A DNA stretch of 22,440 nucleotides from an uncultured Dialister sp. (GTDB lineage Bacteria; Bacillota; Negativicutes; Veillonellales; Dialisteraceae): contig NZ_UQKJ01000022.1 of the NCBI RefSeq assembly GCF_900541605.1, positions 1 to 22,440 on the forward strand. The letters are read 5' to 3'. Positions 14,082-22,240 of this stretch are shown here, piece by piece. How positions within the stretch are numbered: position 1 is the stretch's first letter; each line of letters opens with the position of its first letter. A program made the position numbers and the translations under genes. The notes under the pieces were generated by a model. The model was not told the DNA's origin. It did not search any database and saw only the letters and a program-made list of their open reading frames with translations.

Positions 14082-15683
14082 TCAGATTTTGAAGCTCAGC
14101 TTTTCTACATAGCCAGCCAGCTTCGGTCCGATTTTCGGGATTCCCTGTACGTCTTCCGGCTTTACGGCACGGATGATGACGATGCCCGCCAGGTATACCA
14201 CGCCGCCCACGGCAATGGCAGCCAGGGTTGCCAGGGTGTTACTGTGGATAGCGCCGTAGCCTGCATGGTAGACGCCCAGCACCACGGCACCCATGATGCC
14301 CGCTGCAATGAACAGCTTGACGGTGTGGATGATATCCATGGTGTAGTGGCGGTATTTATAGAGGAAAATCAGGTTCAGGATAGCCGCAACGCCAAAGTCC
14401 GCATTTGTCGCCCAGGCAGCCCCCAGAACGCCCCAGGAGGACAGAGCCGTGAGGTTCCAGGAAAGGAAGACCTTTGCACTGGCGGAGATGACCATGTTCA
14501 TGAAAGGAATGGCGGTCTTCCCCATGCCCTGAAGCACGCCGGTGGTGACCTGCTGCACACCGAGGAGGAATACGCCGAAGCTCATGACCGCAATGCAGGG
14601 GCCCGCATCGGGGGTAGCATAGAGCATGGCGGAAATGGGGGTAGCAATGACGCACATGCCGATAAAGGCGGGAATGGTGATGAGATTGGCCAGACGCATG
14701 GCGGTGTCCGTCCGTTTCATGACCACGTCCCCCTTCTTCTGGGCAATGGCCTCGGAAATAACCGGCACCAGGGAAGCCGCCAGGGAAGCGGTGACGATGG
14801 TGGGCATATTAACAAGGGCCGTAGCCATGCCGGTGAGATAGCCAAAGAGGGTGGTTGCCTCTTCTACCGTAAAGCCCGCCACTTCCAGCCGCCGGGGAAC
14901 GATGAGAAGATCGATATTGGAAACGATAGGCAGCATGATGTTTGCCAGGGATACAGGAATAGCCAGCACCAGAAGCCTCTTGATAATATGGAGGGCACTC
15001 TGGGGCTTAATGGAAGGATCCTGTTCCTCTGCCAGTTCATGACGCCAGCCGCGGGTCATGTAATAGAATCCGATGAGTACCACAATCCCCGTAAAAGCAC
15101 CAGGCGCTGCACCAAGCGTAGCGCCGGCTGCGCCGAATTCCAGTCCATAGGGCAGGAGAATCACGGCAAAGGCGATCATGGTGACCACCCGTACCACCTG
15201 TTCAATGATCTGGGATACCGCCGTAGGCGTCATGAGCTGGAGCCCCTGGAAATAGCCGCGGAGCGTAGCCAGAAGCGTAGCACAGAAGACGGCCGGCGAC
15301 AGGGCCAGAAGGGACCAGTAAGCCCGCTGGTCACGGACAATGCCGCTGTCTACGAGCCACTGGGCGCCAAAGAACAGAAGGGCACTGAAAAAGAGCCCTG
15401 TCAGCGTAAGGGCAGCCATGGAAATACGGAAGACCTTCTGTCCGCCGTAGTAATCCCGGACCGCATTCCGTTCCGCCACCATGATGGAAATAGCCACCGG
15501 AAGGCCGGCGGAAGAAACAGAAAGGCAGAGCAGATAAATAGGATAGGCCATCTGGTACAGTCCGATTCCTTCGCCCCCCAGAAGGCGGGAAAGGTAAATC
15601 CGGCTGAAGGCGCCGATAAATTTGACAATAATACCGGCCACCGTAAGGATCAGTGCGCCCTGGATAAAAGAATTTTTACGCAT
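14082..15683 (-). CDS. Polysaccharide/lipid II flippase of the SpoVB/YtgP (MurJ-type) family
   Basis: An integral membrane protein of the MOP (MATE-like) superfamily. 533 aa with about 14 hydrophobic segments. Recognisable: the N-terminus FIQGALILTVAGIIVKFIGAFSRIYLSR-like region (read as short pieces: FIQGALIL, GAFSRIYLSRLLG), GLYQMAYPIY, AGLPVAIS, LRGYFQGLQLMTPTAVSQI-type motif (LRGYFQG, PTAVSQIIEQ), a middle VSLANIMLPIVSNIDLLIVPRRL region, and LQGMGKTAIPF. This pattern is that of the SpoVB/YtgP group. Its B. subtilis member MurJ (YtgP) exports lipid II; others act in spore cortex or polysaccharide export. The substrate cannot be fixed from sequence; nothing nearby suggests sporulation. AGGTG lies 5-6 nt before the ATG. 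Appears monocistronic. Confidence 0.88.
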   Translation of the reverse strand: MRKNSFIQGALILTVAGIIVKFIGAFSRIYLSRLLGGEGIGLYQMAYPIYLLCLSVSSAGLPVAISIMVAERNAVRDYYGGQKVFRISMAALTLTGLFFSALLFFGAQWLVDSGIVRDQRAYWSLLALSPAVFCATLLATLRGYFQGLQLMTPTAVSQIIEQVVRVVTMIAFAVILLPYGLEFGAAGATLGAAPGAFTGIVVLIGFYYMTRGWRHELAEEQDPSIKPQSALHIIKRLLVLAIPVSLANIMLPIVSNIDLLIVPRRLEVAGFTVEEATTLFGYLTGMATALVNMPTIVTASLAASLVPVISEAIAQKKGDVVMKRTDTAMRLANLITIPAFIGMCVIATPISAMLYATPDAGPCIAVMSFGVFLLGVQQVTTGVLQGMGKTAIPFMNMVISASAKVFLSWNLTALSSWGVLGAAWATNADFGVAAILNLIFLYKYRHYTMDIIHTVKLFIAAGIMGAVVLGVYHAGYGAIHSNTLATLAAIAVGGVVYLAGIVIIRAVKPEDVQGIPKIGPKLAGYVEKLSFKI

Positions 15684-15728
15684 GTTTCACCTGTAACAAA
15701 GAATTTGAAGTAACGCATAACCTCTATA

Positions 15729-15757
15729 GTCATATCAGATTTGAAGAGAAATGTAAA
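15729..15757 (-). promoter_or_regulatory. Candidate promoter of the flippase gene
   Basis: On the minus strand, TTTACA, a 17-bp spacer, then TGA-TATGAC, about 45 nt before the start codon. The -10 is imperfect. Slightly further upstream lies an inverted repeat TATTCTC-7-GAGAATA (about 15779-15799) of unknown role. Confidence 0.4.
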
Positions 15758-15889
15758 GGTCTTATCCTATTTTCCCCCTATTCTCCGTGGTAGAGAATAA
15801 GAAAGTATAAAGAAATAATAAAGAGTGACGAGATGGAGACCAGGCTCGAAGAAAACAGGGCTGGAGGTCCTGAAAAGCCAGGAGTGAGG

Positions 15890-15990
15890 AGCGGTGGTCG
15901 TAAGGCTGAGCCCCATACGACCGTATGGGGGCTTCCAGCGGCCAGCGGCCAGCTGTCAGGAAGGCTCAGTTGCCTGCGGCGCTTCCATCA
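15890..15990. repeat. Composite repeat with heptamers
   Basis: A perfect hairpin CCCCATAC-GACC-GTATGGGG (15911-15930) leads into a period-7 array CAGCGGC/CAGCGGC/CAGCTGT (15936-15956), then CAGGAAGGCTCAGTTGCCTGCGGCGC, which matches the core of the repeat at 13878-13904. Only one half of the palindrome is kept. Confidence 0.6.
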
Positions 15991-16019
15991 ATTCCCATCA
16001 GTCCATCCTGAGGCTTCGC

Positions 16020-16200
16020 CGCGCCCCTTTTCTAAGGGCTGCATGCTTACAAAGATGTTACTGCTTCTATGGAGGCTTTCGTCAAATGCGCTCCCCCTTG
16101 GAGAAGGGGGACGGCCAAAGGCCGGGGATGGATCCGCCTCGAAGAGGTGGAATCTGCAGAGCAGACAAAGGAACTGAGGAAGAGCCGCAGACGGACCGGT
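16020..16200. repeat. Macro-repeat shared with 4571-5090 and 22318-22390
   Basis: CTAAGGGCTGCATGCTTAC (16034-16052) resembles the block at 4805-4829 and 22352-22375. CTCCCCCTTGGAGAAGGGGG (16091-16110) and GGATGGATCCGCCTCGAAGAGG (16125-16146), then TCTGCAGAGCAGACAAAGG, are the inverted form of blocks at 4665-4700 and 5019-5075. Short frames across this stretch translate the repeat and are not genes. Confidence 0.6.
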
Positions 16201-16222
16201 TTTCCTGAAAGCTGACAGCCAG

Positions 16223-16282
16223 GGAAGCGCTGATTAAGGAAGCGCTGATTCATTCGCAGAGTCATATTGAATCAGTGCTTCC
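16223..16282. mobile_element. Shrunken MITE copy, 60 bp, with 4-bp target duplication
   Basis: The left end is duplicated (GGAAGCGCTGATTAA at 16223-16237, GGAAGCGCTGATTCA at 16238-16252), followed by TTCGCAGAGTC as in the 6461 copy, then directly the right end GAATCAGTGCTTCC. Direct CCAG copies flank it (16219-16222 and 16283-16286). The insertion is within a heptamer-type sequence (GCTGACAG-CCAG-AAGCCCC). Confidence 0.75.
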
Positions 16283-16286
16283 CCAG

Positions 16287-16421
16287 AAGCCCCGCCTGTT
16301 CGCATTAAAGCCGGTCATCCGCCCCACTCGAAGCGGCTGGCCAGATCAAGGCTGAATGTTCAAAGCCCCCATAGGTCCGCATGCCGGCTGGCCATACAGA
16401 CCTGCACGTCCATCCGTCCAC
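16287..16421. other. Gap 3' of mfd without recognisable gene
   Basis: Contains repeat fragments (AAGCCCCGCCTGTTCGCA, GCGGCTGGCCAG, AAAGCCCCCATAGGTCCGCA) similar to the arms of the palindromes at 6381 and 13819. I see no intrinsic terminator for mfd. Confidence 0.4.
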
Positions 16422-19400
16422 TCAAGCACTGAACCGGTTCTTCTTCACTTCTCGCTCTATTTCATCCAGGAAGGAAGCAATCCATTTCATGGCATCGCCG
16501 GAGATACCTTTTTTATTGATATTCATCTTCGTATTCCGTCCGGCAAGGATGCGGATGTAGGGAATCATGGTCTTTGGAAGTTCCATGGGGTTCCAGCCCT
16601 TCATGGGATCTTCATCGGCCCAGGTGATGACGAAGTTTTCCCCGCCATCCAGAATGCTGCCGATGCCCAGGTTTCTCGCCTTCACCCGGATTTTAGAGAT
16701 GGCAAACAGTTTCTCCACCGCCTTTGTGGGGGTACCGAAGCGGTCCACCACTTCGTCGATGAGGTCCGACAGTTCTTTGTCTGTTTCCACGGAAGCCAGG
16801 CGGCGGTAGATTTCCATCTTCTGCTCTTCATTGGCAATGTAATCGCTGTCCAGGTATGCGTCCTGCCGGAATTCGATGGTTGTATTGGGCAGTTTCTTCG
16901 GAATCGGCCGGTGTTCCCTTTTGGCCCGGAGCCGTTCCACCGCATCTTCCAGCATGCTGCAGTAGGTCGCAAAGCCTACGCTGGCGATGTTGCCATGCTG
17001 GGCGGCGCCCAAAAGGTTGCCGGCGCCCCGGATTTCCAAGTCCCGCATGGCCACCTTGAAGCCGCTGCCCAGTTCTGTGAATTCCCGGATCGTATCGAGC
17101 CGCTTTTCCGCCACTTCGGAAAGGACCTTTCCCTTCCGGTAGAAGAACCAGGCCCGGGCAATCTTTTCAGACCGCCCTACCCTTCCCCGCATCTGGTAAA
17201 TCTGGGAGAGCCCCATGCGGTCGGCGTCGTAGACGAGCATGGTATTGGCATTGGGCTGGTCCAGGCCGTTTTCAATGAGGGTGGTGCAGAGGAGCACGTC
17301 GTAGCGGCCTTCGTAGAAGTCCATCATCACCTGCTCCAGCTGACGGCCTTCCATGCGGCCATAGGCCACGCCGATGGTGATATTCTTCGGCAGTACTTCC
17401 CGGAGGTGGTCCAGCATGGATCCCATGGTTTCAATACGGTTATAGACGAAGTAGGTCTGGCCGCCCCGTTCCTTTTCCCGGAGGATAGCGTCTTTCACGA
17501 TGAAATCATCGTACTCCATCACATAGGTCTGGATGGCATGGCGGTTCGAAGGCGGGGTGGTGATGGTGACCATGTCCCGTACGCCGGTAAGGCTCATGTG
17601 GAGGGTCCGGGGAATCGGAGTGGCGGACAGGGTGAGCACGTCGATGCCGGTGGACCAGGATTTCCATTTTTCCTTCTGCACTACGCCGAAACGCTGTTCT
17701 TCATCCACCACGAGGAGCCCCAGTTTCTTACACTCCACCTTTTTATTGAGCACCGCATGGGTACCGATGATGACATCCAGTTCCCCGTCCTTCAGTTTCC
17801 GGAGGATTTCCCTCTTTTCCCTGATGCTGGTGAACCGGTTCAGCACCGCCACATTCACACCGAATCCTTCCATGCGGTCCTTGAAATTCTTGTAGTGCTG
17901 CTGGGAAAGGACCGTGGTGGGACAGAGCACCATGGCCTGGTAGCCGCTCATGACGCATTTGAAAACGGCCCGCATGGCCACTTCGGTCTTGCCGAATCCC
18001 ACGTCCCCGCAGAGGAGCATGTCCATGGGAATGGGCTTTTCCATGACCCTTTTGATGGCATCGATGGCGGTGAGCTGGTCTTCGGTCTCCACGTAGGGGA
18101 AGGTGTCTTCGAATTCCCGCTGTTCCGCTGTGTCCGGAGCAAAGGCGATTCCCTGTGTGATTTCCCGCTTTGCATAAATATCGAGGAGCCGTTCTGCCAG
18201 TTCTTCAATGGATTTCCGGGCTTTAGACCGGATTTTCTCCCAGTGGGCTTCTCCCATTTTGCTCAGGACTGGGGTTCCCCCTTCCGGTCCGATGTATTTC
18301 TCCAGGGTGGAAATCTGCTCCACCGGCAGGTACAGCTTGTCATTGCCGGCGTACTGGATGGTGATATAATCCCGATGGACACCGGACAGTTCGATGGTCC
18401 TGATGCCCAGGTACTTGCCGATGCCGTGGACATCCTGCACCACGTAGTCCCCCACATTAAGGTCCGAGAAGTAACGGATTTTCCGTCCCTTTCCGGCGCC
18501 TTTGACCCGGCGGATTTTCTGCTTTCCCAGAATATCGCCGGCAGTCATGAGGGCCCTCTTTTCCTGGGGCAGCTCAAAGCCCTCCGTAAGGACGCCGTTC
18601 ACAAGACGCACTGTCCCCCTCTCCCCGTTTTCGGTGAGGGGAATATCATAGTCCTTGAGGATGCCCTTCAGTTCTTCCTTCTCGGAAGCCCGAGGGATGA
18701 CGATGGTGAGGGCCCATTCCTTTTTCAGGAGGGACTTCAGGTCTTCAATGAAAATGGGAATCTGCCGCTGGTAGTTCGTCATGGACTGGCCCTGCCAGGC
18801 AAGGACCGCAGGAGAGGAAAATCCGGTGAGCGACCGGTTCAGGAGAGTGAAAAGGACTTCCTTATTTTCCTGTTTCCTTCCCTTCCTGACCAGGTCTTCC
18901 CAGGAAAAAGCACGGTTCCGGTTTTCCTTTTCTTCCTTGAAATAGCGCTTCAGGCTTTCCTCCGCCCGCTGGGGTTCATCGTAGACGATGATGCCCTTGT
19001 CCAGGAAATCCATGAGGGACGCATCCCTTGCGCCGCCGGCGGAAATGGGGAGAATGAGGGCCTGTTTCCGCGTTTCTATGGACCGCTGGCTGTCCTCATC
19101 AAAGGAACGGATGCTGTCCACTTCATCACCAAAAAATTCCACCCGCAGGGGATGCTCTTCGCTGATGGGATAGATGTCCACAATATCCCCGCGTACGGCG
19201 AAATGGCCGCAGCGCTCTACCTGGTCCACCCGTTCATACCCCAGGGACACCAGTTTCTCGAGGAGCTCATCCCGGTCTATTTCGTCTCCCAGGGACAGGG
19301 TAAATGTCCGATCTGAGAGTGCCCGGGGCCCTTCAATTTTCTGGGCTGCTTCCATGGAAGTGGCCACGATGACCACAGGACTATGGCCCATGAGTTTTCC

Positions 19401-19799
19401 CAGGGACTGCATGCGGTCCCGGAGACGCTCGGTACCGGAAAAGGTGACCTGGAAGCCGCTGTCTTCCACCAGGGGAAATGGCCGCACATCCGCCTCCGGT
19501 GCAAAGAAGGCCAGGTCCTCTTCCCACCGGAAAATGTCCTTCTGTTCCGGTACTATAATCACCGCCTGCCCATAATGGCGAAGGAGGGATGATGCTGCCA
19601 GGGCCTTCTGGGATCCGGAAATGCCGGTAATGAGGGAGTCTTTCTTCCTGTCCTCCCCATGAAGCGGTGCCAGGTCCTTTTCCATGAGCGCCGAAAATTC
19701 CGGCCCCACCACGGTGTCCAGGGTAAACTTCGGAGCCGCCGGCTTCTGCAGCGCCTCCTTCACGGCGGAAAGGCCGGCCGCTTTTTCTTTATCTGCCAT
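16422..19799 (-). CDS. mfd: Transcription-repair coupling factor Mfd
   Basis: Removes RNA polymerase stalled at DNA damage and recruits UvrA. 1125 aa from the ATG at 19799, chosen because AAAGGAG sits 8 nt upstream; an ATG further upstream (19823) lacks a site. Visible: UvrB-like N-terminal region (GISGSQKALAAS; FFGDEVDSIRSFDEDSQRS), the CarD-like polymerase-interacting domain (VGDYVVQDVHGIGKYLG, about 448-510), RecG-like translocase with Walker A GDVGFGKTE (about 595-605), DEEQ box (about 695), SATPIPRTLHMS, QMRGRVGRS, and the C-terminal TRCF domain with YIANEEQKMEIYRRLA. Its start overlaps the folK end by 11 nt, so it is translationally coupled to the folate genes. Confidence 0.97.
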   Translation of the reverse strand: MADKEKAAGLSAVKEALQKPAAPKFTLDTVVGPEFSALMEKDLAPLHGEDRKKDSLITGISGSQKALAASSLLRHYGQAVIIVPEQKDIFRWEEDLAFFAPEADVRPFPLVEDSGFQVTFSGTERLRDRMQSLGKLMGHSPVVIVATSMEAAQKIEGPRALSDRTFTLSLGDEIDRDELLEKLVSLGYERVDQVERCGHFAVRGDIVDIYPISEEHPLRVEFFGDEVDSIRSFDEDSQRSIETRKQALILPISAGGARDASLMDFLDKGIIVYDEPQRAEESLKRYFKEEKENRNRAFSWEDLVRKGRKQENKEVLFTLLNRSLTGFSSPAVLAWQGQSMTNYQRQIPIFIEDLKSLLKKEWALTIVIPRASEKEELKGILKDYDIPLTENGERGTVRLVNGVLTEGFELPQEKRALMTAGDILGKQKIRRVKGAGKGRKIRYFSDLNVGDYVVQDVHGIGKYLGIRTIELSGVHRDYITIQYAGNDKLYLPVEQISTLEKYIGPEGGTPVLSKMGEAHWEKIRSKARKSIEELAERLLDIYAKREITQGIAFAPDTAEQREFEDTFPYVETEDQLTAIDAIKRVMEKPIPMDMLLCGDVGFGKTEVAMRAVFKCVMSGYQAMVLCPTTVLSQQHYKNFKDRMEGFGVNVAVLNRFTSIREKREILRKLKDGELDVIIGTHAVLNKKVECKKLGLLVVDEEQRFGVVQKEKWKSWSTGIDVLTLSATPIPRTLHMSLTGVRDMVTITTPPSNRHAIQTYVMEYDDFIVKDAILREKERGGQTYFVYNRIETMGSMLDHLREVLPKNITIGVAYGRMEGRQLEQVMMDFYEGRYDVLLCTTLIENGLDQPNANTMLVYDADRMGLSQIYQMRGRVGRSEKIARAWFFYRKGKVLSEVAEKRLDTIREFTELGSGFKVAMRDLEIRGAGNLLGAAQHGNIASVGFATYCSMLEDAVERLRAKREHRPIPKKLPNTTIEFRQDAYLDSDYIANEEQKMEIYRRLASVETDKELSDLIDEVVDRFGTPTKAVEKLFAISKIRVKARNLGIGSILDGGENFVITWADEDPMKGWNPMELPKTMIPYIRILAGRNTKMNINKKGISGDAMKWIASFLDEIEREVKKNRFSA

Positions 19800-20301
19800 G
19801 GCCTGGTCTCCTTTCTTCATCATCGATTTTTTCTACTTCATCGTAACCATTGAGTTCCATAATTCTCCGGTGAATGTCTTCTCCTTTAAAGGTAAAACGG
19901 GGTATCATTTCTTCCACAGGAACCAGCACAAAAGGCCGCTCCCAGAACCAGGGATGCGGCAGGTGAAGGAAATCTGTATTTCTCGTGATACCTTCCGAAT
20001 ATATGAGGTCCAGATCCAGCGTGCGGGGTCCCCAATGGACATCCCGCTTCCGGCCAAACTCTTTTTCCACGGTCAGAAGCAGGGTCATCAGCTCTTCCGC
20101 CGTGCCCTCCCAGGAAATAAGGGCGGCGCCATTGATAAAATCGGGCTGGTCCGTCTTCCCCCAGGCCTTCGTCCGGTAAAAGGACGACACCTTCTCCAAG
20201 GAAAGGCGCCGGTCTTTACCCAGCCTGTCCAGGGCCTTCTCCAGGGTGGAAATGGAATCTCCCATGTTCGAACCGAAGGCCATAATATATGTATGCTGCA
20301 A
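19789..20301 (-). CDS. folK: HPPK: 6-hydroxymethyl-7,8-dihydropterin pyrophosphokinase
   Basis: Transfers pyrophosphate from ATP to hydroxymethyldihydropterin before condensation with p-aminobenzoate by FolP. 170 aa. The N-terminus has the expected AFGSNMGD loop, then YRTKAWGKTDQPDFINGA and the signature EFGRKRDVHWGPRTLDLDLI carrying the Mg2+-binding DLD aspartates; LPHPWFWERPFVLVP follows. The start is TTG at 20301, 3 nt after the folB stop, with GAAAGG 9 nt upstream. The first in-frame ATG would delete the leading beta-strand up to AFGSN. The C-terminal 20 residues are charged and overlap the mfd start. Confidence 0.95.
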   Translation of the reverse strand: MQHTYIMAFGSNMGDSISTLEKALDRLGKDRRLSLEKVSSFYRTKAWGKTDQPDFINGAALISWEGTAEELMTLLLTVEKEFGRKRDVHWGPRTLDLDLIYSEGITRNTDFLHLPHPWFWERPFVLVPVEEMIPRFTFKGEDIHRRIMELNGYDEVEKIDDEERRPGHGR

Positions 20302-20304
20302 TTT

Positions 20305-20667
20305 TTACTGCCTTTCTTTTGTGAGAGTCACAGAGACGTCATCCAGGATACCGGGAATCGGGGATCCCGGTTTATGGACGGTGGTGGTCACTTTCTCCAC
20401 CAGCGGAAATTGGGCCAGGATGTCGCGATTGATCACCCCCGCCAGACGCTCCAGCAGTTTGTAGGGGCCCCCTTCTGCCCGCTGTTTCACGAGGCTGTAG
20501 ACCGCCACGTAGTTCACCGAGTCCTCCAGGGCATCGGTCTCTCCCACCTTGGAAAGGTCCAGCCCCATTTCTACATCAATATAAAAGCGCTGTCCCAGTT
20601 TCGTCTCCTCCGGCTCATCGCCGTGGTAGCCGAAAAAGGCCATGCGGGTAAGTTTTATGGTATCCAT
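20305..20667 (-). CDS. folB: Dihydroneopterin aldolase
   Basis: Cleaves 7,8-dihydroneopterin to hydroxymethyldihydropterin and glycolaldehyde. 120 aa from the ATG at 20667, which has AGGTGAC about 6 nt upstream; the frame continues upstream into repeat DNA but that part is not conserved-looking. Visible: FFGYHGDEPEETKLGQRFYIDVEM with the expected Tyr, His and Glu region (short form FFGYHGD...KLGQRF), DSVNYVAVYSLV, the catalytic glutamate region LLERLAGVI, and the C-terminal VHKPG lysine. Order folP-folB-folK is the usual folate cluster order. Confidence 0.95.
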   Translation of the reverse strand: MDTIKLTRMAFFGYHGDEPEETKLGQRFYIDVEMGLDLSKVGETDALEDSVNYVAVYSLVKQRAEGGPYKLLERLAGVINRDILAQFPLVEKVTTTVHKPGSPIPGILDDVSVTLTKERQ

Positions 20668-20717
20668 GTTGTCACCTTTTATATTTACTATATATTCCAT
20701 GCCTGTGAATGGGGCTA

Positions 20718-20994
20718 AAGGTTGTGGGTAAACGCCGCTGCGCTCGTTCACTGAGTGGTAGATGCTTCGCACCGGGGGCATGAGGTGCATAAGCCGCCGA
20801 AGGCGGCGTTATTTAAGGTTTCCCTTCCGCTTAAGCGAAGCGTCCCAACCCGCTTTCACGAGCGCAGCGATGTGAAAGCCACCACCCCACGGGGAAAGGG
20901 ATCACTGCGTTCTCGGTCGCCTGAAGGCTCCCTGCGAAAGCAGTTCGCTGCGCACCGGTCGGGCCAGCGCAGCGCCGGAAGGCCCACAACCCTT
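20718..20994. repeat. 277-bp inverted-repeat element between folP and folB
   Basis: Bounded by AAGGTTGTGGG (20718-20728) and CCCACAACCCTT (20983-20994). Similarity extends outwards to GGGGCT-type sequence at both ends. Inside are GCCGCC-GAA-GGCGGC (20793-20807), CGCTTAAGCG (20828-20837), GCTTTCAC/GTGAAAGC (20852-20879), CTGC-GAAA-GCAG (20932-20943) and GCTGCGC/GCGCAGC (20947-20973). No coding potential. Sequence words (GCGCAGCG) differ from the repeats elsewhere in the window, so this is a separate family. It interrupts an otherwise tight fol operon. Confidence 0.65.
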
Positions 20995-21020
20995 ACGAAC
21001 CCCTCATACGCTTGGGCCCA

Positions 21021-21878
21021 TCAGCTCTTTCTGCCAAAGAGCCTCAGCGCGTCCCAGACCTTCAGCTCCCGGGCTGTGGTCTTTACATCGTGCACCCGGA
21101 AAATGGTGCAGCCCTTTTCTGCGCCCCAGAGATTCACCGCTGCGGTCCCTTCATCCCGCTCAGAGGCATCGGTGCCCAGGATGGTACCGATGAACCGTTT
21201 CCGGCTGACTCCCAGAAGCCAGGGGCAGGGATAGGCTGTGGTCAGTTCATCGAGTCGGGAAAGGATTTTCATATTCTGTTCCCCGGTCTTGCTGAAACCG
21301 ATGCCGGGATCCAGGATAATATTGTCCGCTTTCACGCCGGCGGACAGGGCAATTTCAAGGGACCTGTCAAAGAAATGCTTCAGGTCCTCTATGATATCGC
21401 TGCTGTACTCCTCTGTTTCCTGGTTATGCATGAGAATCACCGGCACATCAAAGGATGCCGCCACTTTCGCCATGCTGCCATCGTCGTACTGGAATCCCCA
21501 TACATCGTTCACCATATGGGCACCGGCGGACAGGGCCTTTTCCATGGTCTCGTAATGGTAAGAATCAATGGAAACAGGGACCATACTGAGTTTCAGTACA
21601 TCCGGAAGAAATGCCATGAGCCGCTTTGTCTCTTCCTCCGCCGTCAGCGCCGTGCTGCCGGGACGGGTGGATTCCGCACCCACATCGATAATGGCCGCCC
21701 CTTCCCTGATCATATCCGTCGTATGGGATACAGCCAGGGTATCAGAATTCCACCTGCCCCCATCGGAAAAGGAATCGGGGGTCACATTCAGGATCCCCAT
21801 GACAAGGGACTTCTCTCCGAGCTCCAGTTTTTTCCCGTCTTTCCACTGATACAGCCGATGCTGCCGTTTTATATCCAT
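21021..21878 (-). CDS. folP: Dihydropteroate synthase
   Basis: Condenses p-aminobenzoate with hydroxymethyldihydropterin pyrophosphate; the sulfonamide target. 285 aa from the ATG at 21878 (MDIKRQ), with a GAGTGG site 6 nt upstream. An upstream ATG at 21926 has no ribosome binding site. TIM-barrel motifs are complete: MGILNVTPDSFSDGG (N31 of the pterin/Mg2+ loop), IDVGAESTRPG (loop 2, S70-G74), VSIDSY, NDVWG, ILMHN, DPGIGFSKT, GVSRKRFIG, and TIFRVHDV near the end. It is the first gene of folP-folB-folK-mfd, but the gap to folB is 353 bp and filled by an inverted-repeat element. Confidence 0.97.
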   Translation of the reverse strand: MDIKRQHRLYQWKDGKKLELGEKSLVMGILNVTPDSFSDGGRWNSDTLAVSHTTDMIREGAAIIDVGAESTRPGSTALTAEEETKRLMAFLPDVLKLSMVPVSIDSYHYETMEKALSAGAHMVNDVWGFQYDDGSMAKVAASFDVPVILMHNQETEEYSSDIIEDLKHFFDRSLEIALSAGVKADNIILDPGIGFSKTGEQNMKILSRLDELTTAYPCPWLLGVSRKRFIGTILGTDASERDEGTAAVNLWGAEKGCTIFRVHDVKTTARELKVWDALRLFGRKS

Positions 21879-21952
21879 TGCAATCCACTCTTTTCCTGAT
21901 TTACGCCCTGAGAAGGGGCTTTCCATATTCTTATATAAGCTGCATACAATGT

Positions 21953-21961
21953 ATTATATCA
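21953..21961 (-). promoter_or_regulatory. Promoter of the folP operon (extended -10)
   Basis: The minus strand reads TGA-TATAAT, giving a leader of about 70 nt before the folP ATG. No strong -35. It lies just downstream of the terminator at 22020-22044. Confidence 0.6.
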
Positions 21962-22019
21962 CGGATGGTGTAATCAGGATGAATGGACATGGACTGGCTC
22001 CACCGGCAAGAGAAGCAAC

Positions 22020-22044
22020 AAAAAAAGCGGCCAAAACCGCTTTT
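22020..22044 (-). terminator. Intrinsic terminator of the short transcript upstream of folP
   Basis: An 8-bp stem AAAAGCGG-CCAAAA-CCGCTTTT. On the minus strand it is followed by TTTTTTTG (the A-run at 22020-22026). On the plus strand only four T follow. Confidence 0.8.
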
Positions 22045-22158
22045 CTGTGCACGACAGCCATTGAGGAGTATGACCGTCCGCAGCCGAATTGATAATCAGG
22101 GAAATAATCATCAATTGGACCGTCAGGCTGCACCTGACCCATGGCATTTTCTCCATGT
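22020..22158 (-). ncRNA. Candidate short structured transcript (about 140 nt), unidentified
   Basis: A good promoter (22165-22193) and a strong terminator (22020-22044) frame about 140 nt on the minus strand. Two clear hairpins lie inside: GTCAGG-5-CCTGAC (22122-22138) and AATTGAT-16-ATCAATT (22087-22116), the latter closed outside by GTCC/GGAC. I do not recognise the family; it does not look like SRP RNA, 6S, tmRNA or a tetrahydrofolate riboswitch. A short reading frame from an ATG at 22142 with GGAG 8 nt upstream (starts MGQVQPDG) runs through the terminator, which argues against it. A small peptide or a regulatory RNA both remain possible. Confidence 0.4.
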
Positions 22159-22164
22159 AACCTT

Positions 22165-22193
22165 ATTATACAAAACTTTTCACAAAAATCCAA
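22165..22193 (-). promoter_or_regulatory. Promoter of the short transcript upstream of folP
   Basis: On the minus strand, TTGGAT, a 17-bp spacer and a perfect TATAAT. This is the best sigma-70-type promoter in the window by hexamer match and spacing. Confidence 0.65.
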
Positions 22194-22240
22194 TAGATTT
22201 TTTGAAATTGGAATTGACAAAGGTGGGCTGCAGCAAAAAA

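Noticed and set aside
14244..15713. Plus-strand open frame opposite the flippase gene
   Set aside because: Histidine/glycine-rich shadow of a membrane protein coding strand; no ribosome binding site.
16356..19316. 986-residue plus-strand open frame opposite mfd
   Set aside because: Mfd on the other strand has every domain; the plus frame is a GC-driven shadow, unusually long but with no recognisable motif.
20668..20790. N-terminal extension of folB
   Set aside because: The frame is open into the repeat element, but the ATG at 20667 has a proper ribosome binding site and begins at the conserved aldolase start.
21879..21926. Upstream ATG for folP
   Set aside because: No ribosome binding site and the extra 16 residues precede the normal family start.
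22020..22158. SRP RNA, 6S RNA or tetrahydrofolate riboswitch
   Set aside because: None of the conserved core sequences of these RNAs is visible; only generic hairpins and a terminator.
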